64,000 bases of DNA, taken from assembly GCA_944989445.1 (NCBI GenBank), contig CALYLW010001013.1:183249-247248 (forward strand), in the 5' to 3' direction. The translations under genes and the position numbers were made by a program. Below, piece after piece: positions 58,305 to 64,000 of the stretch. The notes beneath the pieces were generated by a model, which searched no databases, had not been told where the DNA came from, and saw only the letters and a program-made list of their open reading frames with translations. This DNA comes from Ampullaceana balthica. Lineage: Eukaryota > Mollusca > Gastropoda > Lymnaeidae. How positions within the stretch are numbered: the first letter of the stretch is position 1; the number at the start of each line of letters is the position of its first letter.

Positions 58305-58965
58305 TTTTGCCAGTTAAATCTATAATAAATTACAAAACAACACTTTTAGCATATTTAAATGGAAATACAATCATTGATTGATCCAAGTTTGAAATGACAT
58401 ATGTATAAAAGGAACAATTTACAAACTAAAAATCCTTCTATTTCATATATGACGCGCAATTAAGTTGTATTGTCCATGAACGCCGCACTAAAAAGCACCG
58501 CTATCGACATACATAAAGTGGGATGGTAATTGAGACAACTTAATCAGCAAGATTTATGAGTAGTTCATAATATTACTTTATTTAACTTCGGTGAAATTGC
58601 AATCTACAAGTCTATGTGACATTGTATTACTTATTTGTAATGTTTACACTTTGTATTACATCTAAATAAATGTCATGTATAGAAATATTGAATTTCTATA
58701 CAAATTATATTTTCATAATGCTAGTTATTTTTAACTAAGAAAACTAAATATTTAATACATTTAATGTCACGTATTACCATACGTAATTCATGATATTTTG
58801 ATTTTGACATGCACTAAATTGGAACATTTATTTATCCATGTGGCATGCCACTTGACTTCGAAGTCTTTCATAATGGATAAACTTTCAATGAATTGCTAGG
58901 ATTCTCCTACCACCAGTGTAGACTGAGTTCGATTTAAACAATTTCTATCACTATTCATCTTGTTC
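58305..58965 (+). repeat. Unit I copy at 58.5 kb
   Basis: Block A at 58481-58501 (GCCGCACTAAAAAGCACCGC). Block B at 58837-58854: CATGTGG, CATG, CCACTTG with one mismatch. The second hairpin is weakened (AGTCTTTCATAATGGAT). The third hairpin TAGGA/TCCTA near 58898 is intact. Confidence 0.85.
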
Positions 58966-59400
58966 GCTATAAAAATATATAATATATACCTATATATATG
59001 AAAACTATGCATGTCTGGTATGCATACCTTTTATGGCCTAGTTATTGCTTAGGGTGTAGCCCTACCTCTTTGTCCCATTCAAATAATTATTATTATTTTT
59101 TTAAAATTGTTATAATTTGTTTTTTCTTTTGGTTGTAAATCTAACTCTACAGTATAAAAGGCAATTCTATAAATGAAGAAATTGAAGGCCTTTATTGCCA
59201 ACATGGCTGACCCTCGCTAGGGTTGGCAATCACAGTTTATGGTTGGCAAGCTAATGTGGTAAAGGATGGTGGGCAGGTAGATAACCACAGTGCGAATGTC
59301 TCGAAACCAGCAATGAGTCGGCAGTCAACAGACGTTCACTCGCGTTGTTTTGATTTCTTCGTGCTGTTGTTTGTGTCCGTTCTTTCTCCACTTTCTTTTC
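58966..59400. other. Spacer with decayed SINE-spacer similarity
   Basis: Near 59050-59080 the words GGTGTAGCCCTACCTC and CCCATTCAAATAATT resemble 28310 and 5255. Otherwise unrecognised. Confidence 0.4.
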
Positions 59401-59449
59401 ACACTCCATGCGCAAGTCTGCGGCGTATGCTACGCCGCGGGGTGTCTAG
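59401..59449 (+). mobile_element. Helitron 3' terminus
   Basis: Stem GCGGCGTA (59420-59427), loop TGC, TACGCCGC (59428+3 to 59438), then GGGGTGT and CTAG (59446-59449) before T. Near-identical to the 3' end of the Helitron at 3919. The 5' end is not identified, though the element may extend back to about 59215. Confidence 0.7.
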
Positions 59450-59690
59450 TAGTAAATATTGTTACAATCCAGACACACACAAGGGACATAAGACATTTTG
59501 CACAACTGAACGAAGCTATTGAAACAATTAAATACATTTTAATTTAAAATTTTGAAAATAAATGTAATTTGAACAAAATCCCTAATTAAAATAATCAAAT
59601 CTTAATCCCTTTTAGCCTATATAATCATACCTAGCCTGCCACCATCATGTTTCGATCCGTGTAAATACTTTAATTTTTATCTCCTGGAAG
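59450..59690. other. Spacer
   Basis: No recognised feature. Confidence 0.4.
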
Positions 59691-60410
59691 GATGTACCTC
59701 CTTAAGGGGAGCGGTATATCGCTCTAGCGCACGTGGTGTTCTTCTGTGACGTGTAGTCGTGTAGTTGTGACCATTTCGCTTGATAGCTGCCTCCCCCCCC
59801 CTCTTCTGCGTGAATCCACGTGAAAGAAAATACTGTTCCGCTTCAGCAGGCAAGGAAGCTGCAAACTTAGTGCAGAAACACGTGGTGTTCCTGGGTGATG
59901 GGAGCGCTGACTCTCCCATATGAGTGATGCTAGTCAATTGGACGGCCTCGCTCCTTGTGTGTATAATACAGGGTAGGGGAAAGAATCCCGTCTGTTGAAC
60001 CAGTTGAACTTTCCGACACAGACTGGATGACGACACGTGATTCTGTGTCCAGTTGTCACAGGGGGTAGTTCCAAAACGACAATGTAACAGTAAGGGCGTG
60101 CTTGATGGGCGTCCTGTGGTCACATGGGCGTAGTTCCAATACGGATATGTAACAATACAGGCGTGATGGATGGCGTCCAGTTGTCACGCAGTAAACCGTG
60201 ACTATAAACAGAGATTGAATACTGGTAGATGTTAACCAAAAACCAGCAAATCAAAATGCCAGGTAGAACGGGAATTGCCGATCTTTTGTCTCGTGAGGCA
60301 GTGAGGTTACCTTTCCTGCGATATCGTATGCTCGCTGTGGGTGACCAAATCTCCAGTACCGTTCTTGTCCAAAGGATAACATTCATTTACTGGATTTTAT
60401 ACGCTTATTG
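59691..60410. other. GC-richer unknown block with a 62-65 bp imperfect tandem pair
   Basis: Base composition is markedly less AT-rich than its surroundings. GTAGTTCCAAAACGACAATG (60064) and GTAGTTCCAATACGGATATG (60129) start two imperfect copies of a ~65-bp unit that ends with TCCTGTGGTCAC or TCCAGTTGTCAC. Minus-strand frames of 148 and 88 residues show no motif I know. A long terminal repeat or UTR of a retroelement is one possibility. Confidence 0.4.
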
Positions 60411-60619
60411 TTAATTAACGCCGATTGGATATTATCTAATTTCACTTTGTTTCAGCCAACCGTGCTAGTACATTTTTGCCCCCCCCCCTTAGGAATAGGA
60501 TCGAGAATTTTTCCTCCGATATAAAAAGGGGGAAGATTGGGATTTTGTCATGTTTTATTATCTTCCTTGATTTTTATGTTAAGGTTCACAGAACAGACAA
60601 TTTAACACGAGGCTTTAGA

Positions 60620-60748
60620 GTCTCATAATTGTTGTCACATGTGATAGGGGTCATCTCTGTCTGTTATTAATTGTCACAGGTGATAGAGGTTATCTCTGTC
60701 TGTTATAAACTGTCGTCACAGGTGATATGGGTTATCTCTGTTTGTTAT
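60620..60748. repeat. Degenerate repeats with GGTGATATGGGTTATCTCTG
   Basis: Three diverged units of about 50 bp (GTCACA, GGTGATA, GGTTATCTCTG, TGTTAT). Further units lie at 61613-61690, so the LINE fragment inserted into the array. Confidence 0.8.
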
Positions 60749-61612
60749 CACTATTAAATAAATAAATAAATAAATTGATTATTTATATAGCGCTGTATCC
60801 CAGTAAGGAACTGGGCTCACAGCGCTTTACATGAAAGAAATAACATACCTATAAATATTAATTTAACTTTCATATCATAACAAACACAAAAATTACAGTA
60901 CATTATACATAAGCAACGTTAATCATTTACAAGAAATGTTGTTTCATTAATTTTGAAAATAAATGTTGAAAAGATGTGTCTTTAATGCAGTCTTGAAGGA
61001 CTTGGTTGTTTGAATACTACGTATGTGTAATGGTAGATAATTCCATTGTTTGGCTGCACAAAAAGAGAACGACCTTTCACCAAATGTTTTGGTGCGTGTC
61101 GAAGGAACAGAGAGAACGCGTGTGTCTGCAGAAGATCGTAGCTGGCGAGTGGGTGAGTAGACCGACAAAAGTTCAGTAAGATACGATGGGCATGAGTCCG
61201 AAAAGAAGTTGTGACAGAGAACGGCCAGTTTGTAATCAATACGGGCTTGTATAGGCAGCCAATGAAGTGAGTGAAGAAGTGGAGTAACATGGTCATGTTT
61301 TTTTGCCTTGAGCACCAGTCTGGCAGCTGAAGTTTTGAACTTTCTGTAGTTTTTCAATGCATTGTTTTGGCGCACCTGACAGAAGAGAATTGCAGTAATC
61401 CATACGAGCTAGTACAAGAGCACAGACTAGAGTTTTTGTTGCACTAACTGTTAAGTAATGACGTATTGAGCTGATCTGACGAATGGCAGTGTAGGCAGAG
61501 CGACAGATGTGATTGATAAAGTTGTTAATAGACATGTTGTCAGAAATAATGTAGCCAAGATTCTTTGTCGATGTTGTGAACAGAATATACGAACTGGCTA
61601 CCTGAGTTGACT
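60749..61612 (-). pseudogene. LINE ORF2 C-terminal part with 3' UTR and TTTA tail (CR1/L2-like)
   Basis: Minus-strand translation shows YCNSLLSGAP, then (after a frameshift near 61340-61370) LHSLHWLPIQARIDYKL, CPSYLTELL, SFSFCAAKQWNYLPLHIR and a stop near 60947. This is the standard post-polymerase region of CR1/L2/Rex-type LINEs. The 3' UTR has GCGCTGTGAGCCC-type and AGCGCTATATAA words, then a TTTA repeat tail at 60750-60772. It is 5'-truncated, as is usual for LINEs, and non-functional. Confidence 0.87.
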
Positions 61613-61754
61613 TCGTCACAGGTGATATGGGTTATTTCTGTTTGTTATCAATTGTCGTCACAGGTGATATGGGTTATCTCTGTTTGTTATCACTATATAT
61701 ATCACTTTTATATGCCATATATTTCTTACTTTTGTATACCATAAATAATAGAGA
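61613..61754. repeat. GGTGATATGGGTTAT repeats, right part
   Basis: Two more units of the array interrupted by the LINE, then a short ATATAT stretch. Confidence 0.75.
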
Positions 61755-61950
61755 TGTTAGAATTGTCAGGTTGTAAAATGTGTCTGTTTGTTAGTATTGC
61801 CTGTCTGTTTCTAAGAGTTGTTTGATTGTAGGTGTTGTCTCTCATTTTTATTTAGGCATGTAAGTTTCATTGATGTTTTATAATGTGAAAGTTTTGCTAA
61901 ATAGATATTGTTGTTTTGTAATTTGATAGTGTTGTTAGATATTTATTGTT
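61755..61950. repeat. TGTCTG-rich degenerate tract, short
   Basis: TGTCTGTTTGTTAG, CTGTCTG and TTGTTTAGCCAG words preceding Unit I, as in the other linkers. Confidence 0.65.
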
Positions 61951-62580
61951 GTTTAGCCAGTAAACTCAATAAAACAAATTATTAAAAAATTCAGTTCAGC
62001 ATATATGAAATCATTGACACCATTTTGAAGATATAAGGGACAATTTACAAATTAAAATATGATGTATTGTAATATCTTAAGTGCAATGAATCTGTACTTT
62101 CCATGCACGCCGCACTAAAAAGCACCGCTATAAACTTAGTTAATACGAGATTGTAATTGAGACAACTTAAGCGGCAGTACTAATGAGAAGAAAGTGATAT
62201 TATCTTCTTTAACTTCGTTTTAATTGCAATCTATAAGTCCTTACGACACAGTATTACTTATTTGTATTGTCTAAACTTTGCATTGCAGGTACATACATAT
62301 CATGCACAGAATTTGGTTTATTTGAAGGAAAAATAATTTTTTAGAAACCTTGTTTCCTAAAATTAAGACAACTATAAATATAATGCATTTACTTTCATGT
62401 ATCACTTAGCCTCATAGATGTACATCCGCCCATTGACGCCATCAGTTACTCTTTTGTTTATCTAAGTGGCATGCCACTTGTCTTCGATCCCTTTATAAGG
62501 GATAACGTTTCAATGAATTCCTAGCTTTCTTCTACCACCGGTATAGACGGAGTTCGATTTAAACAATTTCTTGTGGTTAT
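61951..62580 (+). repeat. Unit I copy at 62.1 kb
   Basis: Block A at 62109-62128 (GCCGCACTAAAAAGCACCGC). Block B: AAGTGG (62464-62469), CATG, CCACTT (62474-62479); second hairpin ATCCCTT/AAGGGAT at 62487-62503 is perfectly paired, where most Unit I copies have a T-G pair. Confidence 0.85.
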
Positions 62581-62607
62581 TTCATTTTGGTCCTTTATGG
62601 CTTAGCA

Positions 62608-63200
62608 CAGTGGTGGGTGCTGCAGCAATCCATGGGGTGCGGCGACGCAGTTTAAAAGAGGAGGTGCGGATAATAACTTTAAAGAGGTGGTAATACCATC
62701 ATATAAAGAAGAAAGTATTTAGAAAATTAAATTTTCGTATTCGCGAAGTTATAAAGCCTTTCACGCTACAAATGAACATTTGAATAAAATTTATGGTGAT
62801 AGAAAAGAAATGGCTTTGTCATCTTTTCGAACTCTAAAAGATAAACAAAAATTTAAATAACTGACTTTGACAAAAATCTTTTCAACCGCAACACACAAGA
62901 AGGCTATAGCCTGCTGGATTTATAGGAAATTTCGTTAATGATTGTTAAATCGGAAAAAACCTCATACTATTGATTTAAAACTAATTATACCGGCTGTAAG
63001 TGAAGTAATACGTCCCGAGATACACAAGCCGGCATCTGATAATATCAAGAAAATGTGGTTCAGCAAAAATTGCACTGCAAAAAAGAATTAATGAATTTGA
63101 TAACTATGTTGTAGATTCATTGTGCAGCTGTTTAAAAACATTTTCCATGTATTGCATGAGTTGTTGTTTTTTAAAGAAAGCCTCGGCGAAATATATTATC
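62608..63200 (+). mobile_element. ZBED5-type hAT relic with N-terminal transposase part
   Basis: Left end CAGTGGTGGGTGCTGCAGCA at 62608. Plus-strand translation gives fragments in the order of a ZBED5-like transposase: FHATNEHLNKIYGD, a lysine-rich KDKQKFK end, then IIPAVSEVIRPEIHKPASD, then after a shift RINEFDNYVVDSL. Several stops and frameshifts. The BED zinc finger cysteines are not visible. The 3' part is cut off by the Helitron inserted at 63202. Confidence 0.75.
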
Positions 63201-63201
63201 A

Positions 63202-63587
63202 CTAGCGTATCACCCGTCAAAAATGACGGAAGTTTTCAGCTGAAATCTATTTATTTTGAAAAAAATGCTATTTTTTTAGGGTGCCTACGGCGCCGACCTT
63301 TTTCAAAAACCCAACTAACTTGTCCTTGTTTGATAAATGCTAAATATTAAACTTTCTGAAATGCACACAAAGTATTTTATAATAGCAGTTGTTTTTTTAC
63401 TTTATAATTAACCATCATCAAACTCTCTTTTTACATTGCTCCCTTTTCAAAATTAAAATATGAGCTAAAACAATGATGTCTTACAAATTTTTTTTACAGC
63501 GTATCTTTAATTTGCACACCTTTTGATGCATTGGTGCAGTAATTTGGTGCGCTGCTTTCTAAAATTAGTAGCGACACGGACAGACAT
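63202..63587 (-). mobile_element. Non-autonomous Helitron, related to 3919-4305
   Basis: Minus-strand 3' end: stem CCGTCA (63224-63229 inverted) and TGACGG (63214-63219 inverted), then GTGATACG and CTAG (63202-63205) before T. The interior GGTGCCTACGGCGCCGACC and CTTGTCCTTGTTTGAT match the 3919 copy. Toward the 5' end it reads TCTGTCCGTGTCGCTACTAA; it lacks the TATATATA start, so the 5' end may be truncated. Confidence 0.75.
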
Positions 63588-64000
63588 TGGAAATTATATT
63601 GTTTAATATTAGTCACAAATGATGCTCTAGCGATGGTAGGGCGCCAAATGGTTTTCATGGATATTTAAAAAAAAACAAGGTGCTCATTGCATTCACGGTA
63701 CACTGTATAATGGCAAGAATCTAGTTGTGACACATTTAAGTGAATGCCTTCATTATTCATTACAATATTTAATTAAAATCTATTAACATAATAAAAAAAA
63801 AGTCAATCATTGACTGACAGATTATTTACACAGTTTTGTATTGAAGGGATGAATAATTCAAAAGTTTTCTGCTTTATACAGAAATTCTTCTGTTGTCTAA
63901 AGGGAGTTTGTTTAGAAAGGTTTTATAAAATGTTTAACTCAGTGTTGGATTTCTTGAGAGTCAAAAATGATTCTTACCGATCTAATTTAATGCAACCTAA
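63588..64000. other. AT-rich end of window
   Basis: No recognised feature. Confidence 0.5.

Noticed and set aside
59677..60386. 148- and 88-residue minus-strand frames
   Set aside because: No known domain and they cross an imperfect tandem repeat. Not enough to call a gene.

Overview
This 64 kb window looks like AT-rich, non-coding DNA of an animal nuclear genome. I found no convincing host protein-coding gene, rRNA gene or CRISPR array. Nearly all open reading frames are by-products of tandem repeats whose period is a multiple of three, or of purine-rich tracts; the remainder that I can identify are broken pieces of transposon proteins. The transposon mix (ZBED-type and other hAT elements, Helitrons, CR1/L2-like and RTE/jockey-like LINE pieces, Ty3/gypsy integrase, pogo/Tigger, tRNA-derived SINE heads) and the wealth of 20-60 bp minisatellites would fit a mollusc such as a gastropod, but the species cannot be fixed from sequence alone. 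A 5-N gap at 13257-13261 marks an assembly join.

Layout. 0-5 kb: GT microsatellite, decayed hAT transposase, a short Helitron, and a minisatellite that grew inside a hAT element. 5-15.4 kb: SINE heads, then alternating copies of a repeated structured element (called here Unit I and Unit II) separated by minisatellites and a TGTCTG-rich tract. 15.5-18 kb: hAT relic, 36-bp array, LINE endonuclease piece. 19-27 kb: 10-bp array, a 2.1 kb highly uniform 38-bp array, and a 5.1 kb purine-only-like GA tract. 27-35.2 kb: a second, more complete version of the 5-10.8 kb arrangement. 35.2-43.5 kb: a nest of Helitrons with a hAT, a LINE tail and a Ty3/gypsy integrase end. 43.8-52.7 kb: more arrays, two Unit I copies, a 184-bp hAT MITE with a perfect 8-bp target duplication, a Tigger element. 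53-56.7 kb: 3.7 kb 38-bp array with higher-order structure. 57-64 kb: TGTCTG tract, two Unit I copies, a LINE 3' end, and a hAT relic cut by a Helitron.

The most unusual content is the Unit I/II family: eleven copies, all in the same orientation, with two conserved blocks about 345-371 bp apart. The second block holds two adjacent hairpins whose stems are kept by compensatory base changes between copies. Units sit in a recurring order (Unit II, minisatellites, a conserved linker, TGTCTG-rich tract, Unit I), so the locus resembles a degenerated macro-repeat in which each repeat has acquired its own private minisatellite. Whether the hairpins act in RNA, in DNA or only as element ends is open.
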